Both the position numbers and the translations under genes were made by a program. The notes beneath the pieces are model-generated. The model ran no database searches and was not told where the DNA came from. It saw only the letters and a program-made list of their open reading frames with translations. A stretch of DNA of 64,000 bases from Acidimicrobiia bacterium (GTDB lineage Bacteria; Acidobacteriota; Vicinamibacteria; Vicinamibacterales; SCN-69-37), in the NCBI GenBank assembly GCA_016871335.1, contig VFZF01000012.1, forward strand, positions 1-64,000, read 5' to 3'. Every line of letters begins with the position of its first letter. Position 1 is the first letter of the stretch. Positions 31,882-40,748 of this stretch are shown piece after piece.

Positions 31882-34208
31882 GCCTCCGCGTCGCGCGCTT
31901 CATCTATCGCTGGCGGCGGTGGCTGTCGGGCTTTGTCGTCATCGGAGCGCTCCTGCTCGCACCCCGCGCGCAGATCCAGAACATCGACAACGATTTGACC
32001 GCCTGGTTCTCGCGCGAGGACCCGGTCTACCAGGACTACGAACGCTTCCAGACGGAATTTGGCGGCACGCGCACACTGATCCTCGCGATTGAGGCCCCGT
32101 CGCGCGACCGATTGTTCAGCGCGGAGTCCTTCGACTTCCTGACAAGGCTCAGCGAAGACATCGAACGTGTGGAAGCCGTGCAGCGTGTCAGCAGCCTTGC
32201 CACTGCCACGATCGTGGACGCCCTGCCGTCGACCCCGGATGAAGACGGCGGCCTCAGCGTGCGGCGCCTCCTTGACGACCTCGACACGTCAACGCCGGAG
32301 GCCATCGGCGCCAAAGCGCTTGAGGACGAACTCTTCCGCGGCGATCTCATCTCCGAAGACGGCACGGTCACGGCCGTAATCGTCTTTTTCGACGAGTCGC
32401 GGATTGATGACGTGCGCGCCGACGTCCTGGCGCGGATCCGGCAACTGGTCTCTGCCGGACTGCCGGACGGATTCAAGGCCCACTACAACGGCAGTCTCGA
32501 AATCACCGAGTGGTACAACCGGGTCACCCTCGACAACCAGCTGAAGTTCACGCCGCCGATCTTTGTGCTGACGCTCGGCGCGTTGTTCCTGATGTTCCGG
32601 TCCTGGCGCAAGACATGGCTGACCTTCGGCGCCATCCTCGTCAGCCTGTTCTGGACGCTCGGCCTCTACGACCTCTTCGGCATGAGCTTCAACGTCCTGA
32701 GCAGCATGATCGTGCCGCTCGTGGTCGTGTTGGCGGTCGCCGACGACGTCCACATCCTCCAGCACTACGGTCACCACCGGCGGACGCAGTCCCACGAAGA
32801 CTCGTTCATCGCCACCGTCAGCCATCTCCTGGCGCCGATCTTTGGCGCCAGCCTCACAACCGCCCTCGGCATGTTGTCGCTCGCGACCAGCCAGGTCGTG
32901 GCCGTGCGCGAATTCGGCATTGGCGCCGCCACCGGCGTCATGGTGGACTTCGCGATCTCGATCATCCTTGTGCCGACGATGCTGGCGTGGGTGAAGCCGG
33001 AGACGACGGAGATTCCCCAGGAGACCTGGTTCATGGGGCCGCTGCGCCGCGTGGCGATGTTCTCGACGCGTCACGCCACCGCGGTGCTGGCCATCGGCGC
33101 CGTCGTCGTGGCCGTGTCAGTGGCCGGCGCAGCCCGGCTCAAGGTCGATACCAACCACATTAACTTCTTCAGCGAGCGGCACGAGCTCTACACGTCGGCG
33201 CAGGTGATCGACACCAAACTGTCGGGGATCTACACGTTCCAGATCTTCCTGGAAGGGGAGCCCGATGTCATGCAACGCCCGGACGTGCTGGCCAGGATGG
33301 ACCGGCTTGCGACGGAGCTCTCGGCTCTGCCCTACGTGAAGAAGGTCACGTCGCTGGCGGACTATGTGAAACGGGTGCACCGGGAGTTGAATGATGGCCG
33401 GCCGGAGGCCTATGTCGTCCCCGCATCGTCGCAGGAGATCGCCCAGGAACTGCTGGTGTTTGGTCTCGGTGATGAAGGCCGGGCCGAGCTCGATCGTGTC
33501 GTGGCGTCCGACTACTCGCGGGCACAGATCACGGTGAAGCTTGCGTCGATGAGTTCGGACCTGGTGTTTGTGCAGGTCAACGAGGCCGACCGGCTGGCGC
33601 AGTCCATCTTTGCGGGCTCCGGCGTGGTCGCCACGGTGACCGGGTCTGGGCGGCTGTTCAGCACGCTCGATCACTATCTGGTGCGATCGCAGATTTCGAG
33701 CTTCGCCATGGCGTTCCTGACGGTGTTTACCGTCATCTTCATCGTGTTCCGGTCGTGGCGATTCGGGCTGCTGTCGATTCCGCCCAACCTGTTCCCGGTC
33801 CTGACGGTGTTTGGTGTGATGGGGTGGCTCGACATCTCCCTGAATGTGGCCACGGTCATGGTGGCCAGTGTGGCGCTGGGTGTCGTGGATGACGATACGA
33901 TCCACTTCATCAGCCGGTACCGGAAAGAAACCAATCTGGGCGCCACCACCGACGAGGCGATTGAGACGGCGACGATCCATGAAGGCCGCGCCGCGTTGAC
34001 GACGGCCATCGTCAACTGCAGCGCGTTCGGCGTGTTGATGTTGTCCGAGTACCGGCCCAGCGCCTGGTTCGGCGGCCTGCTGGCGCTTACGATGGTGGTC
34101 GCATTTCTGGCTGAGGTATTTGCGTTGCCCGCCACGATCAAGACCTTCCCGAAGCTGTTCGGAGCCGACGCGGTGCGCCGCGCGGATCACACCGTGGGGG
34201 TCGCGTAA
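31878..34208 (+). CDS. RND/MMPL-family transporter
   Basis: The 776-residue inner-membrane protein has the RND layout. One N-terminal helix, a large periplasmic loop (about 40-210), five to six helices, a second loop (about 420-610) and a second helical block are seen. It contains LVVVLAVADDVHILQHYGHH and VALGVVDDDTIHFISRYRKE, the paired helix-4-type segments with charged residues. It resembles HpnN/MmpL-type lipid exporters of the family near hopanoid genes, but the cargo is unproven. It is coupled to both neighbours (GTGA and TAATG). Confidence 0.88.
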   Translation: MSLRVARFIYRWRRWLSGFVVIGALLLAPRAQIQNIDNDLTAWFSREDPVYQDYERFQTEFGGTRTLILAIEAPSRDRLFSAESFDFLTRLSEDIERVEAVQRVSSLATATIVDALPSTPDEDGGLSVRRLLDDLDTSTPEAIGAKALEDELFRGDLISEDGTVTAVIVFFDESRIDDVRADVLARIRQLVSAGLPDGFKAHYNGSLEITEWYNRVTLDNQLKFTPPIFVLTLGALFLMFRSWRKTWLTFGAILVSLFWTLGLYDLFGMSFNVLSSMIVPLVVVLAVADDVHILQHYGHHRRTQSHEDSFIATVSHLLAPIFGASLTTALGMLSLATSQVVAVREFGIGAATGVMVDFAISIILVPTMLAWVKPETTEIPQETWFMGPLRRVAMFSTRHATAVLAIGAVVVAVSVAGAARLKVDTNHINFFSERHELYTSAQVIDTKLSGIYTFQIFLEGEPDVMQRPDVLARMDRLATELSALPYVKKVTSLADYVKRVHRELNDGRPEAYVVPASSQEIAQELLVFGLGDEGRAELDRVVASDYSRAQITVKLASMSSDLVFVQVNEADRLAQSIFAGSGVVATVTGSGRLFSTLDHYLVRSQISSFAMAFLTVFTVIFIVFRSWRFGLLSIPPNLFPVLTVFGVMGWLDISLNVATVMVASVALGVVDDDTIHFISRYRKETNLGATTDEAIETATIHEGRAALTTAIVNCSAFGVLMLSEYRPSAWFGGLLALTMVVAFLAEVFALPATIKTFPKLFGADAVRRADHTVGVA

Positions 34209-35467
34209 TGGAGCCCAAGGGCTTTAGCCCTTGGGTCAACGCAAGGGCTAAAGCCCTTGCGCTCCTAATGATCTTGATCTTCGTCCCCACGCTCTCATAC
34301 GCCCAGAAAGTCGATGTAGGTGGCGACGTCAGTGTGCTTGGCATGACGATGCCGAACCAACCGGAGGGAGGGAGCACGCAGGAACTGCGCAGTCGTGCGA
34401 GGCTGGACGTGACTGCCGATCCCACGTCGTGGCTCCGGCTTAAATTTGATGGCTCGGTGGATGGGCTTGTGGCCGACCGCAGCGGACGCGTGAACGATGT
34501 GAGCGTGCGCGCACGTGATGCGTGGGTGGAGGTGCGTGGCTCAAAGGCGGATCTCCGCGTGGGATACGGCCGTCTGGTCTGGGGGCGGCTCGACGAGATC
34601 ATGCCGTCCGACGTCCTGAACCCAATCGAGTCGTCGCGGTATTTCCTCGAGGGCCGAGCGGAGGCGCGGCTGCCCGTGGCTTTCGCACGCAGCCGGGTGT
34701 TCTTCACCGACGACACCTCTCTCGAGGCCATCGTCAGTCTTCCAGGTCGGCGCGGACGGTTTGATGAACTCGACGAGGCCACGTCGCCGTTCAACCTGCT
34801 GCGCGATCTGGTGCTGCCGGCGGGCCTGATTGACAACATTGACCGGCGTGAGCCCAAGGCGGAGTGGCGCAACCTTCAGGGTGGCGGGCGTGTGTCCACC
34901 ACGCTTGGACGCGTGGACGCGAGCGTGTCGGCGTATCGAGGCTTCGAGTCGTTTGGCACTGTGTCGCTGGAACCCTCGGTCGTTCCCCTCGTGGTGGGCA
35001 CACTCGTCGAGCGGTATGCGCGCTTCACCATGGTGGCGGCAGATGCCGAAGCGATTGTGGGGCCGTGGGCGATTCGCGCCGAGACGGCGTACTTCCCGGA
35101 TCGTGCGGCAGTTGATGCCGGGGTCGGTGTTGATCGATCGGCGGGTGACTATCGCGTGTTCACGTCTGTGATGTGGCATCGCGACTGGACGACGGAAGGG
35201 CCATCGGTCGTGAATCACGATCTCAGCCTGATTAGTTCGATTGAGCGACGGTTTGCGCGCGACCGCTACATGGTTCGGGTGTTTGGCGTCAGCAATCCGG
35301 TGGATGCGTCGGGGTTTGTCCGTGGAGTTGCCGCCTGGACCGTGCGCGACAACGTGGCGCTGGAGGTCTCCGGGGGCGTATTCTTCGGTGAGGCTGACAG
35401 CACAGACACCCTCTCGCGATTTCGTGACCGTGACTTTGCGTTTGCGCGCGTGCGATGGTTCTTCTGA
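34208..35467 (+). CDS. Outer-membrane beta-barrel protein, signal peptide built on a repeat
   Basis: The 419-residue protein has a signal peptide (ALALLMILIFVPTLSYA) followed by alternating beta-strand sequence with many aromatic ends, and terminates in Phe-Phe. This is typical of outer-membrane barrels (DUF1302-like). It likely partners the RND and LolA-like proteins in moving a hydrophobic compound. Residues 2-17 (EPKGFSPWVNARAKAL) are encoded by a family-3 double hairpin, so the start and n-region of the signal peptide come from a repeat. The stop region overlaps the next gene by 13 bp. Confidence 0.75.
   Translation: MEPKGFSPWVNARAKALALLMILIFVPTLSYAQKVDVGGDVSVLGMTMPNQPEGGSTQELRSRARLDVTADPTSWLRLKFDGSVDGLVADRSGRVNDVSVRARDAWVEVRGSKADLRVGYGRLVWGRLDEIMPSDVLNPIESSRYFLEGRAEARLPVAFARSRVFFTDDTSLEAIVSLPGRRGRFDELDEATSPFNLLRDLVLPAGLIDNIDRREPKAEWRNLQGGGRVSTTLGRVDASVSAYRGFESFGTVSLEPSVVPLVVGTLVERYARFTMVAADAEAIVGPWAIRAETAYFPDRAAVDAGVGVDRSAGDYRVFTSVMWHRDWTTEGPSVVNHDLSLISSIERRFARDRYMVRVFGVSNPVDASGFVRGVAAWTVRDNVALEVSGGVFFGEADSTDTLSRFRDRDFAFARVRWFF
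34210..34265. repeat. Family-3 double-hairpin element in a signal-peptide coding region
   Basis: Between GGAGC (34210-34214) and GCTCC (34261-34265) are two hairpins, CAAGGGCTTTAGCCCTTG and CAAGGGCTAAAGCCCTTG. They are reverse complements of each other. The whole 56-nt element is translated. Confidence 0.9.
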
Positions 35468-36216
35468 CGAATATTCCGGCACGTAACCCGGGCACCCTGA
35501 CCGGCCCTGGCAACAACACCTGGTTGCTCGACGGTGCCAGGCCGACGCTGATCGACGCCGGTGTCGGGCATCCCGAACACCTGGATGAACTGGCGCGTCA
35601 CCTCGCGGGTCGCCCGTTGGCCCTCGTGCTGGTCACCCATGCCCATCCGGACCATGCCTCAGGCGTGCCCGCGCTGCGCCAACGGTGGCCGTCGGTTGCC
35701 GTGCACAAGTGGCCAGCCGCCGACGCGCCGCACCTCGAGCCCCTTCACGACGGGGAGCAGGTGTCCGCGGGTGACGCGCTCCTGAAGGTCATCCACACAC
35801 CTGGTCACGCGGTTGATCATGTCTGTTTCTGGGAGCCCCAATCGCGTGGGCTGTTCTGCGGCGACATGATGACCGCCACCACCACGATCATGGTGCCGCC
35901 GGCCGCACGCGGCGGCAGCCTGAGCGACTACCTGGCGTCTCTGAAGCGCCTGTCGGCCCTCGATCCGGAGGTCGCGTGGCCAGGGCACGGCCCCGTGATT
36001 GGGGACCCGGTTGGACGTGTCGCCGAGTACCTGGTCCACCGTGCCGAGCGCGAGCGGCAGGTGCTGGCGTGCCTGGACCAGGGAGTGACCGACCTCGACG
36101 GCATCGTGGCCATGGTGTATGCCGATACTCCGCGGGACCTCTGGCCCGCAGCCCGCCTGACCGTCGAAGCCCTGCTCGAGAGGCTCGGCCGCAACGTCAA
36201 GCGCGGTTCACAGTAA
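35455..36216 (+). CDS. Metallo-beta-lactamase-fold hydrolase, LACTB2-like
   Basis: The 253-residue protein has THAHPDHASG as its metal motif, then HTPGHAVDHVCFWEP, FCGDMM and a final WPGHGPVIGDP. A C-terminal winged-helix-like region (VYADTPRDLWPAARLTVEAL) is the LACTB2 feature. Human LACTB2 is an RNA endonuclease; bacterial substrates are unknown. It overlaps the barrel gene by 13 bp. Confidence 0.88.
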   Translation: MVLLTNIPARNPGTLTGPGNNTWLLDGARPTLIDAGVGHPEHLDELARHLAGRPLALVLVTHAHPDHASGVPALRQRWPSVAVHKWPAADAPHLEPLHDGEQVSAGDALLKVIHTPGHAVDHVCFWEPQSRGLFCGDMMTATTTIMVPPAARGGSLSDYLASLKRLSALDPEVAWPGHGPVIGDPVGRVAEYLVHRAERERQVLACLDQGVTDLDGIVAMVYADTPRDLWPAARLTVEALLERLGRNVKRGSQ

Positions 36217-36295
36217 GCAGGCCGTGCCGCCGTCACCACAGGTGCAGTCGCTGCCCGCGCCGACCGAGCCTGCGATTCCGGTATCATCTGCGGGA

Positions 36296-36742
36296 ATGGC
36301 CGACTTCTATCCCTCAACACTGGTGTCCGTTCGCCGGTATCTGCTCCTGCTGGTCTGCTTGGCGTGTGTCGCAACCACGACGGAATTGTGGATGATGGGC
36401 CATCACGAAGACCCGTGGCAGTGGGCGCCCCTGGGCATCATGACCGTCTGTGTGGCAGGCGCGGTCTGGGTGATGACCGCATGGTCGGCGTCGGCTGTGC
36501 AGGTGTTCAGGGGACTGATGGTGCTGCTGATGCTGGCCGGCGCGTTGGGCACCGTGCTGCACTATCGCGCCAACATGGAATTTCAGCTCGAAATGGATCC
36601 GTCGCTTTTTGGTGTCGCGCTGATGGAGAAGATTCTTCACGCGAAGGCGCCGCCATCACTGGCGCCCGGCAACATGGCGCTGGTCGGATTGATTGGGTTG
36701 GTGGCTGTCTGGCGATCGGAGTGGTCGTCGGTCGAGCCGTAG
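36296..36742 (+). CDS. Hypothetical four-helix membrane protein
   Basis: The 148-residue protein has about four hydrophobic segments (YLLLLVCLACVATTT, LGIMTVCVAGAVWVM, VFRGLMVLLMLAGALG and MALVGLIGLVAVW). The loop MEFQLEMDPSLFGVALMEKI is distinctive. No family is recognised. TATCAT lies 8 nt before the ATG, suggesting its own promoter. Confidence 0.7.
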   Translation: MADFYPSTLVSVRRYLLLLVCLACVATTTELWMMGHHEDPWQWAPLGIMTVCVAGAVWVMTAWSASAVQVFRGLMVLLMLAGALGTVLHYRANMEFQLEMDPSLFGVALMEKILHAKAPPSLAPGNMALVGLIGLVAVWRSEWSSVEP

Positions 36743-36766
36743 TTGTCGTTATGAGGAGTCGTCATA

Positions 36767-37408
36767 GTGTTCTGCATGAATCGTGCTGCTGGAGTTGTCG
36801 CAGGTGTGGCCCTTGTCGGGTTGTTGTTGCAGGGGGACCTGCGTGGTCAGGTCGCCGCAGGGCTGGTTGATCCCAACGTCGCCACCGAAGCGCAGGTGGC
36901 TGCGTTGCCGGGTATGACCGCGGACCTCGCGAAGGCACTGGTCGCCGCGCGGCCGTTTGCCTCGGTGGTGGAACTCAACACGTTCCTCACCGGTAAACTG
37001 GCCGCCGAACAGTTGACGGCGTTCTACGGCAAGGCGTTCATTCACGTGAACCTGAACACTGGAACGCGTGAAGAAATCCTGTTGATCCCCGGCGCCGGCA
37101 ACCGGATGGTCCGTGAATTCGGCGAATACCGCCCGTGGAAAGCGTGGGCGCAGTTCGACAAGGAAATCGGCAAATACGTCGGTGCCCCTGAAGTCGCGCG
37201 CCTCAAGCAGTACCTGTTCATCCCCGTGAACCTGAACACCGCGACTGATGCGGACATCCTGACGATTCCCGGTGCCGGTCCGCGCATGGTGCGTGAGTTC
37301 AAGGAATACCGCCCGTGGAAGACGCAGGCGCAGTTCGAGAAGGAAATCGGCAAGTACGTCGGGCCGAAGGAAGTTGCCCGCCTGTGGCGCTACGTGGTGA
37401 TCGAGTAA
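36767..37408 (+). CDS. Secreted protein with three 60-residue helix-hairpin-helix (ComEA-type) repeats
   Basis: The 213-residue protein starts with a signal peptide (VVAGVALVGLLLQG, cleavage near LRGQ) and then has three units of exactly 60 residues. Units 2 and 3 (91-150 and 151-210) are very similar, with VNLNT, IPGAG, MVREF, EYRPWK, EIGKYVG and EVARL in both. Unit 1 (31-90) is diverged. Such motifs bind DNA non-specifically in the competence protein ComEA. The start is GTG with GAGGAG 8 nt upstream. Confidence 0.85.
   Translation: MFCMNRAAGVVAGVALVGLLLQGDLRGQVAAGLVDPNVATEAQVAALPGMTADLAKALVAARPFASVVELNTFLTGKLAAEQLTAFYGKAFIHVNLNTGTREEILLIPGAGNRMVREFGEYRPWKAWAQFDKEIGKYVGAPEVARLKQYLFIPVNLNTATDADILTIPGAGPRMVREFKEYRPWKTQAQFEKEIGKYVGPKEVARLWRYVVIE
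37037..37396 (+). repeat. 180-bp in-frame tandem duplication
   Basis: Two adjacent 180-bp units (37037-37216 and 37217-37396) encode the second and third helix-hairpin-helix units. They share long nucleotide stretches such as GAATACCGCCCGTGGAA. Confidence 0.85.
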
Positions 37409-37412
37409 CACC

Positions 37413-38219
37413 GTGCTGATTACGCCCGACGCGCTCTCGCGCGAACTGGCGTCGACGACGCCTCCGCTGGTCCTGGATGTCAGACCGGCGGAGGCGTTTG
37501 CCGTTTCACGCCTTCCCGGCGCCCTGCATCTCGATCTGTGGGGCGTCAGCCTCATCGACACGGACCCGGCGCCTCTCCGGGCGTTCATGTGGATGATCGG
37601 GCACCTGTTCTCACTGCGAGGTGTCACGCCCGCGCGACCGGTGGTCGTCTACGAAGAGCAGTCAGGTATCCGTGCGGCGCGTGCCTTCTGGTTCCTCGAA
37701 TACCTCGGTCATCCGAACGTGCGCGTCCTCGACGGCGGATTCCAGGCCTGGACCCGCGCGGGACTCGCCGCGGCTACAGAGGTCACGACGCCCGTACCCA
37801 GCTCGTGGCATGGCGAGCCGACCTCTGCGGTGCTCGCCTCGTGGGATCAGGTGCGCGACCGTCTCAACAACGCGGACGTGGCGATCGTCGACACACGTAC
37901 GCCGGCGGAGTACTACGGGGAACAGGTCAGGGCGAAACGTGGCGGTGCCATTCCTGGCGCCGTGCATCTCGAGTGGACGCAGAATCTTTCACCCGACGGC
38001 ACCTACAAATCCCTTGATGACCTGCGCGCAATGTACGCGGCGCTTGGTGTCACACCCGATCGGGAAGTGGTGACGTACTGCCAGGGCGGGTATCGGGCCG
38101 CGCACACCTATCTCGCGCTGCGGCTCCTCGGGTTCCCACGCGTCCGTGCCTACACAGGCTCATGGAAGGAATGGGGCGATCGGGAAGATCTGCCGATCGA
38201 ACACCCGAAACGTACGTAG
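37413..38219 (+). CDS. Thiosulfate/3-mercaptopyruvate sulfurtransferase with two rhodanese domains
   Basis: The 268-residue protein has two rhodanese-like domains. The first ends without a catalytic cysteine (VVVYEEQSGIRAARAFW), and the second has the active site TYCQGGYRAAHTYLALRLLG with CRWE-type start TYCQGG. It moves sulfane sulfur to thiophilic acceptors. The start is GTG just after the helix-hairpin-helix gene. Its last residues (Arg-Thr) and TAG come from a family-1 repeat, as in lipB. Confidence 0.9.
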   Translation: MLITPDALSRELASTTPPLVLDVRPAEAFAVSRLPGALHLDLWGVSLIDTDPAPLRAFMWMIGHLFSLRGVTPARPVVVYEEQSGIRAARAFWFLEYLGHPNVRVLDGGFQAWTRAGLAAATEVTTPVPSSWHGEPTSAVLASWDQVRDRLNNADVAIVDTRTPAEYYGEQVRAKRGGAIPGAVHLEWTQNLSPDGTYKSLDDLRAMYAALGVTPDREVVTYCQGGYRAAHTYLALRLLGFPRVRAYTGSWKEWGDREDLPIEHPKRT

Positions 38220-38242
38220 GGCCCGCTGAACTTGAGCGGGCC
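38211..38242. repeat. Family-1 hairpin between convergent sulfurtransferase and acylase genes
   Basis: The element opens CGTACGTAG (holding the sulfurtransferase stop) and forms stem GGCCCGCT / AGCGGGCC around GAACTTG. It ends 6 nt before the acylase stop. Confidence 0.88.
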
Positions 38243-38248
38243 AACCCC

Positions 38249-40687
38249 TTACTCCCGCTTCAACACCAGTCTCGCCACCGCCGGCCCCGGCAGGAACGGC
38301 GTCGGTGTGCCCACAACCCACGCGTTGTGCCCATCGCGATAATGAGGCGACCTCGGGTGTCCGGACTGTCCGCCCGGCATGTGGAAGTAGCCGTTCCCCT
38401 CATCACCCGGTGACACGGCGAAACGTTCTGAGGCGCCGTTGGTCGCGCTCTGGAATCGTGGCATGTGACTGTCGCCAGGCAGAGGTGTGGCCGGCAGGTT
38501 GAGCCATGCGGCCAACTGCGGCACAGCCCGGCTGAGCGGATGTCCGGCCGTCAGCGTGTTGGCTTCACCCCACGTCCGGTCCGACAGCAACCGCCCGTCC
38601 TCTGTCAGGGATGCGATTGTTTGATCGATGGCGTCCACCAGCAGCGCCGACCAGTCGGAGTACTTGGGATCAAGCAGGTGTGGCGGCTGCGTTGTCACCA
38701 ACGCCCAGATCGGACCTTCGATTCCGCGGCCAGGTGCCGTAGGGAAGTTCGGCGAAACCGTGCGTACCCTGGCGACAAATGGCGCCCACGCCAGTTCGGT
38801 GACCTTCAACCGGAACTGGCGCACCAACCGGTAGGCGACAGAGTCCGCCGACGCCCTGCCGGTCCAGGTCGTCTGCAGCAACCGCACGAACTCCCTGCGT
38901 TCGGGAGTCTCGCCGGCATTGCCCATCGTGGTCAGCGCGAGATCGCGCCACCGCGTCATGAGGATCGCGCGGTCATCGAGCTGCACCGAGAGCATGTCCG
39001 CGATCGAGGCCTTGTCGAGCGACAGCAGGCCGTCACGTATCTGCCGGGCACGCGCGCCTGGATCGTACCCGCCGTCACCGAGCAGCGCGAGGTGGCCGTC
39101 CGACACGATGCGGTTGTTCGCCGTCACGATCACGCCGCTCTCCGGGTTCACGATGCGCGGATATTCGTCGGGTCCGTACCACCCATTCCATCGCCGTGTG
39201 CCGTCAGCCCACGAGGTGGGATATCGGCCGTCAAAGCCCTCCCGTCTGGGGATGCGTCCACCAATCGTCCACGCGATGCCGCCGCGGTTGTCCGCCATGG
39301 TGACGTTTTGCGCAGGAAGGCCACCAAGATTCGCGATCACGATCGCATCGTCGAGCGTCGTGACCGTGTCCATGTCCGTCAGCCTGAGGTTCAGGGCCTC
39401 GGGAAAATGTGCGACCCAAACGATCGCGTGCAGCCGCCCCTGAGCGTCAGGGCCGTCGACCGGACCCCAGATCGTCTGCCGGACATCGATGGTTTCCGGT
39501 GCCTCGTTGTCGATCAGGATCATCTCGCGTTCCACGTCGAAGCGGCGCCACCCGTCAGGCGTGCGGTATTCGGAGGTATCGCCTTCTCCCCGAACTTCGA
39601 GTAGCACACGGTCGGTCCAGTCGGCCGTCGTGTTTGTGAAGCCCCAGGCGATCGACCCGTTGGATCCCACGATCATGGCCGGTACACCCGGAAGCGTCGC
39701 GCCGGTGACGGTGAGGTCTCGTCCGTTGTGCGGCCGGGTCATCGAAGCGCGGTACCAGATGTTCGGTACACCCAGACCGAGGTGCATGTCGTCGGCGACG
39801 ATGGCCCGACCGTCGGCGGTGCGTGAACCGGCCACCGCCCAGTTGTTGCTGCCTCGCATGTCGGATTCGGATTCCTGATGGAGCACAAGGGCTTCAGCCC
39901 GTGTGTCTGTCCCAGGGGCCAAAGCCCCTGGGCCCCGGGCAAGAGGCTTTGCCGTGCGCAAGTCGAACACCTCCGGCCCTGGAGGGACCGGTGCGGGCAG
40001 CGGGGAGCCGAGTTCCGGCGTGTCCCACTCTGAAGCCGTTGAGTTGAGGAATTCGACGACGGGGAGCGGCAGCACGTCCGCCATGGCGCCCATGCGGGCC
40101 TCGCCAAGGCCGGTGGCGTCCTGAAGGTTGAAGAACATCGAGGTGATGACCAGCACCGAGTCCTCCGGTGTCCAGGGGCGCGGCGTCTGGCGGAGGAGGA
40201 GATATTCGAAGGGTGGGGCCGCCAGCGCAGCCAGGCCGGCATTCACGCCTTCGGCATAGGCGACGATGGCCGCCTGGTGTTCAGGGGAGTTGTGGGCGAG
40301 CGCAGCCGTTGCGCGCGCTCGAAACCGATGGAGCCGCGCGTTGCGATCGGTGGTCAGGGCCGTGCGGCCAAACAGCTCGGACAACTCGCCGGCCGCCCGT
40401 CGTCGCGCCAGGTCCATCTGGAAGAAACGATCCTGCGCATGCAGGAAGCCGAGTGCACGCGCAAGATCGTCTTTTGTTGCGGCCCGAACCGCGGGCACTC
40501 CCAGGTTGTCGCGGTCGATCGTGACATCGGCAGAGAGACCCGCGACCGTTCGCTCACCGGTCAACTGGGGGCGGCTTCGTCCGATCTGCCACCACGCCCA
40601 ACCCGCCACCGCGGCGACCGTAATCAGGCAGACCAGAACGACCAGGCCGAGAACCCGGAGGACACGACGAACGCGCGGGGCGGACAT
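38249..40687 (-). CDS. Penicillin acylase family N-terminal nucleophile hydrolase
   Basis: The 812-residue precursor has a signal or anchor helix (VLGLVVLVCLITVAAVAGWAW), an alpha chain with DRFFQMDLARRRAAGELSEL, and the autocleavage site MRGSNNWAVAGSRT, where Ser becomes the N-terminal nucleophile of the beta chain. The family cleaves amide bonds of penicillins or acyl-homoserine lactones; the substrate is unknown. Residues just upstream of the nucleophile (ARGPGALAPGTDTRAEALVL) are the translation of a family-3 repeat, so the linker that is cut out carries the insertion. Confidence 0.9.
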   Translation of the reverse strand: MSAPRVRRVLRVLGLVVLVCLITVAAVAGWAWWQIGRSRPQLTGERTVAGLSADVTIDRDNLGVPAVRAATKDDLARALGFLHAQDRFFQMDLARRRAAGELSELFGRTALTTDRNARLHRFRARATAALAHNSPEHQAAIVAYAEGVNAGLAALAAPPFEYLLLRQTPRPWTPEDSVLVITSMFFNLQDATGLGEARMGAMADVLPLPVVEFLNSTASEWDTPELGSPLPAPVPPGPEVFDLRTAKPLARGPGALAPGTDTRAEALVLHQESESDMRGSNNWAVAGSRTADGRAIVADDMHLGLGVPNIWYRASMTRPHNGRDLTVTGATLPGVPAMIVGSNGSIAWGFTNTTADWTDRVLLEVRGEGDTSEYRTPDGWRRFDVEREMILIDNEAPETIDVRQTIWGPVDGPDAQGRLHAIVWVAHFPEALNLRLTDMDTVTTLDDAIVIANLGGLPAQNVTMADNRGGIAWTIGGRIPRREGFDGRYPTSWADGTRRWNGWYGPDEYPRIVNPESGVIVTANNRIVSDGHLALLGDGGYDPGARARQIRDGLLSLDKASIADMLSVQLDDRAILMTRWRDLALTTMGNAGETPERREFVRLLQTTWTGRASADSVAYRLVRQFRLKVTELAWAPFVARVRTVSPNFPTAPGRGIEGPIWALVTTQPPHLLDPKYSDWSALLVDAIDQTIASLTEDGRLLSDRTWGEANTLTAGHPLSRAVPQLAAWLNLPATPLPGDSHMPRFQSATNGASERFAVSPGDEGNGYFHMPGGQSGHPRSPHYRDGHNAWVVGTPTPFLPGPAVARLVLKRE
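39880..39954. repeat. Family-3 double-hairpin element inside the acylase linker
   Basis: GGAGC (39880-39884) leads into CAAGGGCTTCAGCCCGTG and then the hairpin CCCAGGGGC / GCCCCTGGG (39911-39932) with a CAAA loop. A third weak hairpin closes near 39954. Layout matches the copy at 34210. Confidence 0.75.
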
Positions 40688-40748
40688 GTGCCCCGTATCT
40701 TACCTACAGCCGCTCTCAGCGGAGTGCCTGCGATATGCTGTGGGCGCC

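Noticed and set aside
33117-34190. Antisense open frame opposite the RND transporter
   Set aside because: Compositional shadow of the RND gene with no signal, motif or ribosome site.
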